From Streptomyces sp. TLI_235 (GTDB taxonomy: Bacteria; Actinomycetota; Actinomycetes; Streptomycetales; Streptomycetaceae): DNA of 64,000 bases. How positions within the stretch are numbered: position 1 is the stretch's first letter; each line of letters opens with the position of its first letter. Location of the stretch: positions 2,914,001-2,978,000 of the forward strand of contig NSGV01000001.1 of assembly GCA_002300355.1 (NCBI GenBank), in the 5' to 3' direction. The position numbers were made by a program, and so were the translations under genes. The notes under the pieces are model-generated. The model saw only the letters and a list, made by a program, of their open reading frames with translations. It had not been told where the DNA came from and made no database searches. Shown here one piece after another: positions 33,312 through 41,531 of the stretch.

Positions 33312-34280
33312 CTACACCCCCGCCGCCGCGATCTCGGGGCTGGCGAAGGCGCGGCGGTAGGCCTGCGGGGTGGTGCCGAGGCGGCGGGCGAAGTGGTGGC
33401 GGAGGGTGGCGGCGTTCCCGAAGCCGCAGCGGGCGGCGACGGCGTCGATCGGCTCGGCGGTGCCTTCGAGGAGCCGCTGGGCGAGCAGCAGGCGCTGGCC
33501 GGTGAGCCAGCGGTGCGGAGTGGTGCCGGTCTCCTGCTGGAAGCGGCGGGCGAAGGTGCGCGGGGACATGTGGGCGAGGGCGGCGAGCCGTTCGACGGTG
33601 GCCTCCTCGTCGAGGTGGTGGCGCATCCAGTCCAGGACGGGGGCGAGCGAGTCGACGCCGGGTTCGGGCAGCGGGCGGTTGACGAACTGGGCCTGGCCGC
33701 CGTCCCGGTGCGGGGCGACGACCATCCGGCGGGCGATGCCGCGGGCGACCTCGGCGCCCTGGACCTTGCGGACGAGGTGCAGGCAGGCGTCGATCCCGGA
33801 GGCGGTGCCGGCGGAGGTGATGACCGGGTCGTCGTCGACGTAGAGCACGTCGGGTTCGACGGTGGTGAGCGGGAAGCGCCGAGCCATTTCGGCGGCGTGC
33901 TTCCAGTGGGTGGTGGAGCGGCGGCCGTCGAGCAGTCCCGCGGCGCCGAGCAGGAAGCTGCCGCTGCAGATGGACAGCGCGCGGGCGCCTCCCTCGACGG
34001 CCGCGCGGAGGGCGGCGAGGAGGGCGGGCGGGTACTCGTCGCGCAGACCGGTCGCGGTGAGGATCACCAGGTCGGACCCGGCGAGGCGTTCGGGCCCGTA
34101 CGGGACGTCCACGGTGAAGCCTGCGTGGGTGCGCTTGGGGCCGGGCGTGTCGGAGGCGAGCGCGAACTCGTAGACGGGTAGGCCCTCTTCGCTGCGGTCG
34201 AGGCCGAACACCTCGCAGGCGACCCCGAGTTCGAAGGGGTGGACGTCCTCCAGGACGACGGCGACCACATTCTTCAGCAT
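33312..34280 (-). CDS. DJ-1/PfpI-AraC fusion transcriptional regulator (GlxA/FtrA type)
   Basis: A 322-residue regulator. Residues 1-190 form a DJ-1/PfpI domain (VVAVVLEDVHPFELGVACEV) that keeps the nucleophile-elbow Cys in ALSICSGSFLLGAAGLLDG. Residues about 215-315 form the AraC DNA-binding domain with two helix-turn-helices (TVERLAALAHMSPRTFARRF and AVAARCGFGNAATLRHHF). Family members control amino acid, choline or stress genes. The ATG at 34280 follows cctggagcc; the upstream open frame lacks family similarity. It is divergent from a small membrane-protein frame and an acetyltransferase gene. Targets unknown. Confidence 0.9.
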   Translation of the reverse strand: MLKNVVAVVLEDVHPFELGVACEVFGLDRSEEGLPVYEFALASDTPGPKRTHAGFTVDVPYGPERLAGSDLVILTATGLRDEYPPALLAALRAAVEGGARALSICSGSFLLGAAGLLDGRRSTTHWKHAAEMARRFPLTTVEPDVLYVDDDPVITSAGTASGIDACLHLVRKVQGAEVARGIARRMVVAPHRDGGQAQFVNRPLPEPGVDSLAPVLDWMRHHLDEEATVERLAALAHMSPRTFARRFQQETGTTPHRWLTGQRLLLAQRLLEGTAEPIDAVAARCGFGNAATLRHHFARRLGTTPQAYRRAFASPEIAAAGV

Positions 34281-34367
34281 GGCTCCAGGATGCCGTTGGC
34301 AGTAATTCGATGCAAGAGGGCATTCCTGCCACTCGTTCGGGCGGCGGCCGGCCGGGAGAGTGGTGCC

Positions 34368-34787
34368 ATGACTTCCACCGTGTTCGAGAACGCCGCCGTC
34401 CTGTCCGTCGTCATCGGTGTGTTCGCCCTGGTCGGGGCCGTGGTCGGCCGGGAGCGCGACCGCACCGGCCGGCACGGCCGCGACAACTGGCACCGCCCCG
34501 GCGGCTATCCCCCCGACCCGTCCGTGCCCGACCGACTGCACCCCCCGACCGCCGGGGCCACCGCGGCGGAGGGCAGACTGGACGGATGGACGTCGTCATC
34601 CGCCGCGCCCGCGAACGGGACCTCGACCCGGCTGGCGAACTCTCGGTCGAGGTCTTCGTCGGCGACGGCTTCAGCCTCGCCGACGGGCCGTACGCCGGGC
34701 TCCTCCGTGACGCCCGCCGCCGCAACGAGGAGGCCGAACTCCTCGTCGCCGTCGACGCCCGGGACGAGCATGTGCTCGGCTGCGTGA
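34368..34787 (+). CDS. Possible small membrane protein overlapping the acetyltransferase gene
   Basis: ATG at 34368 follows ccgggagagtggtgcc and opens a convincing membrane segment (AAVLSVVIGVFALVGAVVGR) with a basic and Pro-rich tail. The first about 70 residues look like a real small single-pass protein. Beyond that, the frame overlaps the acetyltransferase gene by about 200 bp in another frame and becomes Ser/Arg-rich shadow sequence, so either the true protein is shorter with a frame error, or the 3' part is spurious. Confidence 0.35.
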   Translation: MTSTVFENAAVLSVVIGVFALVGAVVGRERDRTGRHGRDNWHRPGGYPPDPSVPDRLHPPTAGATAAEGRLDGWTSSSAAPANGTSTRLANSRSRSSSATASASPTGRTPGSSVTPAAATRRPNSSSPSTPGTSMCSAA

Positions 34788-35080
34788 CGTTCGCGGTCGG
34801 CGGTTCGGCCTGGGCCGACATCTCGCAGCCGGACGAGGGCGAGATCCGGATGCTGGCCGTCGGCCGGGCCGCCCGCGGCCGCGGCGTCGGCGCCGCCCTG
34901 GTGCGGGCCGCGATGGACCGCAGCCGCGAACTCGGCCTGGCCGGCATGGCGTTCTCCACCCGGCCGGAGATGACGGACGCCCACCGGGTGTACGAACGGC
35001 TTGGCTTCCGCCGGGCGCCCGAGCGGGACTGGGCCCCCCTGCCCGGCCTCGACCTGATGGTCTACGCCCTGACCTTCTGA
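34586..35080 (+). CDS. GNAT family N-acetyltransferase
   Basis: A 164-residue GNAT enzyme. The acetyl-CoA-binding motif A is EIRMLAVGRAARGRGVGAAL and the C-terminal motif is TDAHRVYERLGFRRAPERDW. The substrate cannot be inferred. The ATG at 34586 has AGACT seven to eight bases upstream rather than a ribosome site, suggesting a leaderless or coupled start. It overlaps the doubtful small membrane frame upstream. Confidence 0.86.
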   Translation: MDVVIRRARERDLDPAGELSVEVFVGDGFSLADGPYAGLLRDARRRNEEAELLVAVDARDEHVLGCVTFAVGGSAWADISQPDEGEIRMLAVGRAARGRGVGAALVRAAMDRSRELGLAGMAFSTRPEMTDAHRVYERLGFRRAPERDWAPLPGLDLMVYALTF

Positions 35081-35115
35081 CAGATCTCTTTCGGACCTGG
35101 CCTAGGCTGTACCGC

Positions 35116-36327
35116 ATGGGGATGCAATGGGCCGGACGGCAGCGACTGTTGGTGGCGGCCTTGGCCTTCGTGATCTCGCTGGTGGCGACCGTGGTGGCAG
35201 GCGTCTTCACGCGGTCCTCCTCGTCCGCCTCGGCCGAGACACCGATCGCCGTGCCCTCCCCCACGGCACCGCAGAACGGCAAGCAGCTCCGCATCGGCCT
35301 CGCGTTCGGGGACACCCTGACCTGGAAGTCGGACCAGGACCTGGCGATCGGCCTGGACGACGCGGTGGAGCTGGGCGCGACCTGGATCCGGGTCGACCTG
35401 TCCTGGAACAACATCCAGCCGGACAGCCCGAAGAGCTACCTGTGGCAGCGCTTCGACCGGGTCGTGAAGGCCGCCCACGCGCGCAAGCTGGAGGTACTGC
35501 CCACCATCGGCTACACCCCGGGCTGGGCCCGCACGGCCGGCTGCACCGACGACCCGTCCTGCCCGCCGGCGAAGCCGGACGTGTTCGCCGCCTTCGCCCG
35601 GGACGCCGCACAGCGGTACGCCCCGATGGGCATCCACGTCTGGGAGATCTGGAACGAGCCGAACATCCCGTTCTGGGCCCCCAAGCCCGACGCGGCCGCC
35701 TACACCCGGCTCCTCACCGTCACGTCCAAGGCGCTGCGCGGGGCCGACCCGAAGGCGTACCTGCTGCTGGGCGGCCTGGCGGCGGTGTCCACCGACCCGT
35801 CGGCGGGGCACATCTCGCACACCGAGTTCCTGGAGCAGGTCTGCAGGCTCGGCGGCAACAAGCTGGTGGACGCGCTGAGCTACCACCCCTACACCTATCC
35901 CCATCTGCCGAGTGCCAAGACGGAGTTCGGCACGGCGATGGAGGAGATCAGCAGCGCGAAGGACAACCTGGTCGCGGTGCTCGACAAGTACGGCACTCCG
36001 AACATGCCGATCTGGATCACCGAGACCGGCGCACCCACCAACGGCCCGGGCGGCGCCGCGGACGGGCGGACGATCCCGCCGAACGCCTCGCACGTGACCG
36101 AGGGCTTCCAGGCCGACATCGCCAGCGACACGATCCCCGCCGCGGCCGCCAACCCGCACGTCACCGCGGTGTTCTGGTTCGCCGAGCAGGACGCCGGCAC
36201 GGCCAAGGACAAGAAGCGGCGTTCGCTGTTCTACGGCCTCCGCCGCTACGACGGTTCGCGCAAGCCCGCCTTCCAGGCGTTCAAGGACGCGGCCGCCGCC
36301 TACTACCGCCGCCCGCAGCCGCAGTAG
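35116..36327 (+). CDS. Exported clan GH-A glycoside hydrolase (GH5/GH39-like)
   Basis: A 403-residue protein with an N-terminal signal-anchor (LLVAALAFVISLVATVVAGV) and a Ser/Pro linker before a TIM-barrel. The acid/base Glu is in WEIWNEPNIPFW and the nucleophile Glu in IWITETGAPT, the two strand-end glutamates of clan GH-A. The region WIRVDLSWNNIQPDS and VDALSYHPYTYPHLP fit the same fold. It likely trims a surface or cell-wall polysaccharide. It ends 22 bp from the convergent end of the glycan operon, and may act on that polymer. The start ATG at 35116 follows TAGGCT by 7 bases (leaderless type). Confidence 0.86.
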   Translation: MGMQWAGRQRLLVAALAFVISLVATVVAGVFTRSSSSASAETPIAVPSPTAPQNGKQLRIGLAFGDTLTWKSDQDLAIGLDDAVELGATWIRVDLSWNNIQPDSPKSYLWQRFDRVVKAAHARKLEVLPTIGYTPGWARTAGCTDDPSCPPAKPDVFAAFARDAAQRYAPMGIHVWEIWNEPNIPFWAPKPDAAAYTRLLTVTSKALRGADPKAYLLLGGLAAVSTDPSAGHISHTEFLEQVCRLGGNKLVDALSYHPYTYPHLPSAKTEFGTAMEEISSAKDNLVAVLDKYGTPNMPIWITETGAPTNGPGGAADGRTIPPNASHVTEGFQADIASDTIPAAAANPHVTAVFWFAEQDAGTAKDKKRRSLFYGLRRYDGSRKPAFQAFKDAAAAYYRRPQPQ

Positions 36328-36349
36328 CGGCCCGCGGCGCGCGCCCGCG

Positions 36350-37504
36350 TCAGCCGCGGAACAGGTCGAGGTGGCGTGCTGTCAGTCGCCGCCAGTCGTA
36401 GTGCTCCTCGGCGCGGAGCCGACCCGCTGCCCCCATCCGGTCGGCGAGCGCGCCGTCGTCGAGCAGGCGGCGGCAGGCGGCCGCGAGCGCGTCCGGATCG
36501 CCGGGCGGGACGAGCAGGCCGGTCTCTCCGTCGGCGACCACCCCCGGCACGCCGCCGACCGCGGATCCGATCACCGGTGTGCCGCAGGCCATCGCCTCGA
36601 CCAGCACCATCCCGAAGGACTCGGCCTCGGTGCGGGACGGCAGGACGACGACGGCCGCGGTGCGCACCGCCTCGACCAGGTCCTGCCCCGTCAGTTCGCC
36701 TGCGGCCTCCACCCGGTCGGCGATGCCGAGGCGGCCGGCCAGCGCCAGATGGTCCGGTACGGCGTCGCCGCCGCCGATCAGGCGCAGCCGCGCGGTGTCC
36801 GGGCCGGCCGGGCGGGCCAGGGCGTGCAGCAGCACGTCCACGCCCTTCCATGCCGAGGTGCGGTCCATCCGGCCGACGTACAGGACGGTGCGGGGGCGGG
36901 TCGAGGGCGGTGGGCCCGGGGTGAACCGGTCGAGGTCGACGCCGGGGCTGATCTCGACGGCGTGGGGCAGGCCGGAGGCCAGCGAGACCGGGGAGACCGC
37001 GACGAGTGCCGCAGCCCGGCGGAACACCCGGGGCAGCACATGCGTCTCGTAGAGGCCGATCAGGCGGTCGGCGGCGCCGCTGCCGGGCTCGCCCTTGAGC
37101 ATCGAGCCCGCGTGGTACGTCAGCACGGTGTGCCGCCGGCCGGCGACGGCGACCGCGAGGTCGGCCAGACCGGGCACCGGGCTGTGCGCGTTGACCACGG
37201 CGGCGCCGGTGCGGCGCAGCCAGCGCCTCAACTGCAGTGGCCAGAGCGGGCTCAGCGGGGTGTTGGAGAGCCGGAGCCAGGCGCCGAGGCGGACGATCCG
37301 GACGCCGTTCTCGACGGTGTCGGTGGTGCGCAGCCCGTCGGACCGGGTGGTGATGACGACCGGCCGCAGCTCCGGGTCGTCGGCGAGGGCGCGGGCGAGG
37401 CGTGCGGTGTAGTTCTCCACGCCGCCGATCTTGGGCGGGTAGTAGGGCGTGACGACGGCCACCGTCCGCGGGCCGGCCGCGGGCACGCGGTCGCGGGCCG
37501 GCAT
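36350..37504 (-). CDS. GT4 glycosyltransferase (last gene of glycan operon)
   Basis: A 384-residue GT-B fold enzyme. The N-terminal acceptor domain starts VVTPYYPPKIGGVENYTARL; the C-terminal donor domain has VLYVGRMDRTSAWKGVDVLL and the nucleotide-sugar E-x7-E motif EAESFGMVLVEAMACGTPVI. No signal peptide; it should act at the inner face of the membrane on a lipid-linked glycan. Its ATG overlaps the stop of the pyruvyl transferase gene by one base. Two other GT4s of the same operon start with nearly the same YYPPxxGGxE motif. Sugar donor unknown. Confidence 0.92.
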   Translation of the reverse strand: MPARDRVPAAGPRTVAVVTPYYPPKIGGVENYTARLARALADDPELRPVVITTRSDGLRTTDTVENGVRIVRLGAWLRLSNTPLSPLWPLQLRRWLRRTGAAVVNAHSPVPGLADLAVAVAGRRHTVLTYHAGSMLKGEPGSGAADRLIGLYETHVLPRVFRRAAALVAVSPVSLASGLPHAVEISPGVDLDRFTPGPPPSTRPRTVLYVGRMDRTSAWKGVDVLLHALARPAGPDTARLRLIGGGDAVPDHLALAGRLGIADRVEAAGELTGQDLVEAVRTAAVVVLPSRTEAESFGMVLVEAMACGTPVIGSAVGGVPGVVADGETGLLVPPGDPDALAAACRRLLDDGALADRMGAAGRLRAEEHYDWRRLTARHLDLFRG

Positions 37505-38805
37505 CAGGCCGACACCTGTGGCTGGGCCACTGCCCGGGCCGTGTCCTGGGCGGTGGCCGGCAGGAGGGCCCGGAGCATCGCGGGGAACTCCTCGGCGCGG
37601 GCGACGTAGCCGGGGACGCGGTCGCGGAGCAGCGCGCGGTACTCCTCGGCGCCGGGGCCGAGCAGCGGCCCGACCAGCGTCCACAGGCGGTCCGCGGTCA
37701 CCTCCTCGATCGGCACCACCTTCGCGGAGAGGCCGAGTTCGGCCATGATGCCGGCGGTCTTGTGCTCGTAGCCGATGGCCACGCACGGGACGCCGCTGGT
37801 GAGCGCGAAGATCACCGAGTGGAAGCGGGTGCCGACGAGCAGCGAGCATTCGCCGTAGAGGGAGCGCAGTTCGCGGTAGTCGACGCGTTCGTCGAGCTGC
37901 AGCGGCGGCGTGGTGCAGTGGGCGGCGATCCGGCGTTCGACGAGGATGTCGTCGTCGCCGAGGTAGCCGGTGCTGACCTGGGGGATCAGGACGACCCGGT
38001 GGCCGGCGGCCTGGATCCGGTCCACGACCTCGGCGAGGGCCCGCTCGTAGCCGTCCTGGGCGGCCGGCTCCAGCCAGCGCCGGGCGGTGAGCCCGACCAG
38101 CGGCTGCCCGGGGTCGGTGTCGAGACGGGCCCGCCAGTCGGGCTGCGCCTCGGGGGCGTAGGCGAAGCCGGAGTCGACGGCCCGGCCGATCCGGTCCGCG
38201 GGCAGGCCGCACTCCTCCAGTATCGCCGCGCTGAGGGCCTCACGGGCCAGCACGAGCGGCGAGCGGCGCAGCGCGCGCCGGACGAGCCGCCGCTGGAGGC
38301 GGGCGGGGAACGGGCCGAAGGACTGCGGCGCGAACACCACCGGCACCCCGGCGCGCTGGGCGAGGAAGGCGGGGAGGAGGACGAAGAAGACGTTCTGGTG
38401 CCCGTTCAGACCGGGGCGGGCGTTGAGGTAGCCGCCGCCCATGGAGACGACCAGGTCGGCCCGGGAGACCGCGTCGGCCTCGCGGCGGGCCTCCGCAGGG
38501 AGCAGGCGCAGCAGTGTGCGGCCGGCGGGCCTGGGCAGCAGCAGGGCGAGGACGGCGAGCGGTGCGACGAGGAGCTTGCGCAGGACGCGGCGCAGCAACG
38601 AGACCTCGCCGTCGGCGACCCAGCGGCGGATCGACCCGATGTTCTCGACGCCCTCGAAGTCGGGGTGGACGGCGGCGTCCTCCATACCGGCGATGACCGT
38701 CCGGGCGTGCGGGAAGGCCTCCCGGACGTGCCGCAGGCAGACGGAGAGCAGGGCTGCGTCCCCGGCGTTGCCGCGGACGTAGGCGTTGACGACGACGATC
38801 CTCAT
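37504..38805 (-). CDS. Polysaccharide pyruvyl transferase family protein
   Basis: A 433-residue CsaB/ExoV-family protein, which adds pyruvate ketals from PEP to sugar residues of surface polymers. It opens VVVNAYVRGNAGDAALLSVC, has SMGGGYLNARPG in the middle, and the C-terminal ECSLLVGTRFHSVIFALTSG and GYEHKTAGIMAELGL, which are family hallmarks. Pyruvylation would give the glycan acidic groups used by binding domains such as SLH. The start overlaps the flippase stop by 4 bases. No membrane segment is certain apart from a hydrophobic helix near residue 80-90. Confidence 0.92.
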   Translation of the reverse strand: MRIVVVNAYVRGNAGDAALLSVCLRHVREAFPHARTVIAGMEDAAVHPDFEGVENIGSIRRWVADGEVSLLRRVLRKLLVAPLAVLALLLPRPAGRTLLRLLPAEARREADAVSRADLVVSMGGGYLNARPGLNGHQNVFFVLLPAFLAQRAGVPVVFAPQSFGPFPARLQRRLVRRALRRSPLVLAREALSAAILEECGLPADRIGRAVDSGFAYAPEAQPDWRARLDTDPGQPLVGLTARRWLEPAAQDGYERALAEVVDRIQAAGHRVVLIPQVSTGYLGDDDILVERRIAAHCTTPPLQLDERVDYRELRSLYGECSLLVGTRFHSVIFALTSGVPCVAIGYEHKTAGIMAELGLSAKVVPIEEVTADRLWTLVGPLLGPGAEEYRALLRDRVPGYVARAEEFPAMLRALLPATAQDTARAVAQPQVSA

Positions 38806-40313
38806 CGGCGGTGTTCCTCGGGTCGGACGGTGCGGGAGTGCTGCGGGGGGACGGCGTGCGCAGATGCACCCGTCCCGGGCTGCGGGTGGTGAGGCGGGGC
38901 GGAGTGCGGCGGGGCCGCATACGGCCCAGCGGGGTACGGAGGGGAGGGGTACGGAGGGGAGGGGTACGGAGGGGCAGGGTGCGACGGAGCGGGGTACGGC
39001 GCGACGGGGTGGGGAGCGGCGGGGTACGGCGACGCGGGTACGGGTCGTTCGGGTGTGCGTCGGGCGGAGGTGCGTCGGGCGAGCAGGGCGGCGGTCGCGT
39101 AGAGCCCGGAGAGCAGGTTGCCGACGCCCCAGGCGAGGCCCACCCAGATCAGTCCGCGCGGCGCCCAGAACGCGGTGAGGCCGATGGTCACCGCGGCGAA
39201 GAGGACGTTGCTGAGGATCAGGTGGGTCATGCTGCGGGCGGCCTTGAGGCCGAAGCTGGCCCAGGTGTTGAGGGCCACCGCGAGGGCGCAGAGCGCGAGC
39301 ACGGTGAGCAGGCCGCTGCTGCGGGCGGCGTAGGAGGGGCCGAAGATCCTGAGCAGCAGGGTGCTGCCGGCGGCGACGGCGATGACGGCGGGCACCTGGA
39401 CGGCGGCGATGATCCGGGCGGAGCGGCGCAGCAGTTCACCGAAGCGGGACTCGTCCGAGGAGACCTCGGCGAACAGGGCCTCGCCGACGGCCCCGGACAC
39501 GGCGTGCAGCATGCCTGCGATCTGGAAGGCGACGTAGTAGTAGCCGGCTGCGGCGGTGCCGAGACGTTCCAGCACGATCAGCGGGACGATCATCAGCGGC
39601 AGCAGGTTGAGCAGGCTGGAGGTGTAGCTGGCTGCGGAGTAGCCGAGTTGCTCGCGCAGGCGGGTGCCCCGGGTGCGGAAGTCGAACCGGTAGCCGATCC
39701 GGCGGTGCATCAGGAGCAGGGAGGCGAGGACGGCGACGAGGTAGCCGCCGCCGGTGGAGGCGACGACACCGAACGGGCCGAGGGCGACCAGGGCGACCGG
39801 CAGGGCGAGCTTGGCGAGGCCCTGGATCAGGCCGTCGACCAGCACGTTGAGCTGTGGCAGGCGGGCGCTGACGAAGACCGAGTCGGTCAGGGCGTTGACC
39901 GCCGCGCAGACGCAGAACAGGACGAAGGCGCCGGCCTGCAGCAGGTCGCCTCGGACGAACAGCAGCTTGGGCCCGTACAGCGGCAGGCCCGCCAGGTAGA
40001 CCAGTGCGGCGGCGCCGGACACAATCGCCACCAGGGCGATCGCCTGGGTGATCTGCCCGTTGCGGGCGGGTGCCGGTGCCGGGAAGCGGACGAGGGTGCT
40101 GTTCAGGCCGAACATGCTGAGGTAGGCGAGCAGCGAGGTCGCCGAGATCAGCGAGGTCGCCAGGCCGACCTGCTCGGGGGTGTAGAAGCGGGCGACGACG
40201 ACCCAGAACAGGAAGCCGAGCCCGGCGGTGGTGACGGAGGACGCGAGCAGGAAGAAGGAGCTGCGGTACACCTGGTCCGGCGGCCGGGCGTGCCGGCCCC
40301 GGTGCCTAGCCAC
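38802..40313 (-). CDS. Oligosaccharide flippase (Wzx/MATE-like) with Pro/Tyr/His-rich tail
   Basis: A 503-residue polytopic protein of the MOP/polysaccharide exporter superfamily, with about 12-14 membrane helices over residues 15-420 (SSFFLLASSVTTAGLGFLFW, TPEQVGLATSLISATSLLAY, GPSYAARSSGLLTVLALCAL). It should move lipid-linked oligosaccharide across the membrane. The last about 80 residues form an unusual low-complexity tail (repeats of PPYPS and AP[H/Y]P), encoded by 15-bp DNA repeats. The GTG start at 40313 lacks an obvious ribosome site; the gap to the upstream GT4 gene is 39 bp. Confidence 0.9.
   Translation of the reverse strand: MARHRGRHARPPDQVYRSSFFLLASSVTTAGLGFLFWVVVARFYTPEQVGLATSLISATSLLAYLSMFGLNSTLVRFPAPAPARNGQITQAIALVAIVSGAAALVYLAGLPLYGPKLLFVRGDLLQAGAFVLFCVCAAVNALTDSVFVSARLPQLNVLVDGLIQGLAKLALPVALVALGPFGVVASTGGGYLVAVLASLLLMHRRIGYRFDFRTRGTRLREQLGYSAASYTSSLLNLLPLMIVPLIVLERLGTAAAGYYYVAFQIAGMLHAVSGAVGEALFAEVSSDESRFGELLRRSARIIAAVQVPAVIAVAAGSTLLLRIFGPSYAARSSGLLTVLALCALAVALNTWASFGLKAARSMTHLILSNVLFAAVTIGLTAFWAPRGLIWVGLAWGVGNLLSGLYATAALLARRTSARRTPERPVPASPYPAAPHPVAPYPAPSHPAPPYPSPPYPSPPYPAGPYAAPPHSAPPHHPQPGTGASAHAVPPQHSRTVRPEEHRR
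38931..38975 (-). repeat. 15-bp tandem repeats in the flippase tail
   Basis: Near-identical units of ggggtacggagggga encode the repeated Ser-Pro-Pro-Tyr-Pro sequence; flanking degenerate units extend the pattern on both sides. Confidence 0.8.
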
Positions 40314-40352
40314 GGGGAGGTGCGCCGGGTCTGCGACGCGGGGTGCCGGTGA

Positions 40353-41531
40353 TCATGCGTGGGCCTGCTCGTGCTGAACGTGCTCGTGCCCGTCGCGGCC
40401 CCGGTAGTGCTCGGTCAATGCGGTGGTGTGCCGGTGCCAGGAGAAGGCGTCGGCGGCGTACTGCCGGGAGTAGCCGCCCATCCGGGCGCGCAGGGCGGGG
40501 TCTGCGGCGAGTTCGGCGAGGGCGTCGCCCAGCTGCCCGGGGTCGCGGGGCAGCAGGCGGACACTGCTGCGGTCGAGCCGGTAAGGCGCGTACCCGGGGT
40601 CGTCCGTGGTGATCACGGGCAGGCCGGAGGCCATGGCTTCTTGGACGGTGAGCGGGAAGCCCTCGGCGGTGGACGGCAGGACGAAGAGGTCGCAGGCACG
40701 GTAGGCGTCGGCGAGGTCCTCGGGCGACAGGGTTCCGAGGCCGTGCACGCCGGGGCGGCCGGCGAGGGCCCGGACGTCACCGTCGCCGGCGAAGACCAGG
40801 TCGTAGCCGTCCTCGGGGCGGTGTGCGGCGAGCAGCAGGTCGTGGCCCTTCTTGGGCACGAGGCGGCCGGCGAAGAGGGCGAGCACGCGGTCCTGCGGCA
40901 GGCCGAGGCGGGTGCGGGCGGCGGCCCGCTCGCCGGGCGCGGCGGCCGGGCGGAAGAGCGCGGTGTCGACGCCGTTGGCGAGGTGGCGCAGCCGGTCCGG
41001 GCGGGCCCCGCCGCGGACGGCGAAGTCGGCGACGGAGGCGTTCAGGGTGATCACGCGGCGGGCGCGGCGCAGCAGGGCGCGGCCGGCGACGGCGTACACG
41101 GCGTGCTGGACGGCGCGGACCAGCGCGGAGGGGTGGGCGACCAGGGCGACGTGCTGGGTGAGGACGTGCGGGGTCCGGGTGAGCACGGCGGCCAGTCCGG
41201 CGGCCCAGGAGGTGAGGTAGAGGCAGTCGTGGACGTGCACCACGTCGGCCCGCCGGGCGTGCCGGAGCGCGGCGGTGAGCACGCGGGGCGACAGCACCGG
41301 GAAGGGCACGCCGGCCCGTTCGGCGCCGTTCCAGGCGGCGATCCGCACCACGCGGACGCCGTCCTCGTCGCGGACGCTGCTGCGGTCGGCGCTGGTCAGC
41401 ACGGTGACCTCGGCGCCGGCGGCGGCCAGGTGGCGGGCCTCCTGGCGGGCGACGTTCTCGATGCCGCCGAGGTGCGGCGGGTAGTAGTGGCTGACCATCA
41501 GCACGCGCGGCGGCCGCTCGGGTGTGCTCAT
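40353..41531 (-). CDS. GT4 glycosyltransferase
   Basis: A 392-residue GT-B enzyme. N-terminal VLMVSHYYPPHLGGIENVAR; donor domain ALFAGRLVPKKGHDLLLAAH, then STAEGFPLTVQEAMASGLPV, the E-x7-E motif. The C-terminus is His/Glu-rich. The start overlaps the polymerase-like membrane gene by 4 bases. It probably extends the lipid-linked repeat unit inside the cell. Donor and linkage unknown. Confidence 0.92.
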   Translation of the reverse strand: MSTPERPPRVLMVSHYYPPHLGGIENVARQEARHLAAAGAEVTVLTSADRSSVRDEDGVRVVRIAAWNGAERAGVPFPVLSPRVLTAALRHARRADVVHVHDCLYLTSWAAGLAAVLTRTPHVLTQHVALVAHPSALVRAVQHAVYAVAGRALLRRARRVITLNASVADFAVRGGARPDRLRHLANGVDTALFRPAAAPGERAAARTRLGLPQDRVLALFAGRLVPKKGHDLLLAAHRPEDGYDLVFAGDGDVRALAGRPGVHGLGTLSPEDLADAYRACDLFVLPSTAEGFPLTVQEAMASGLPVITTDDPGYAPYRLDRSSVRLLPRDPGQLGDALAELAADPALRARMGGYSRQYAADAFSWHRHTTALTEHYRGRDGHEHVQHEQAHA

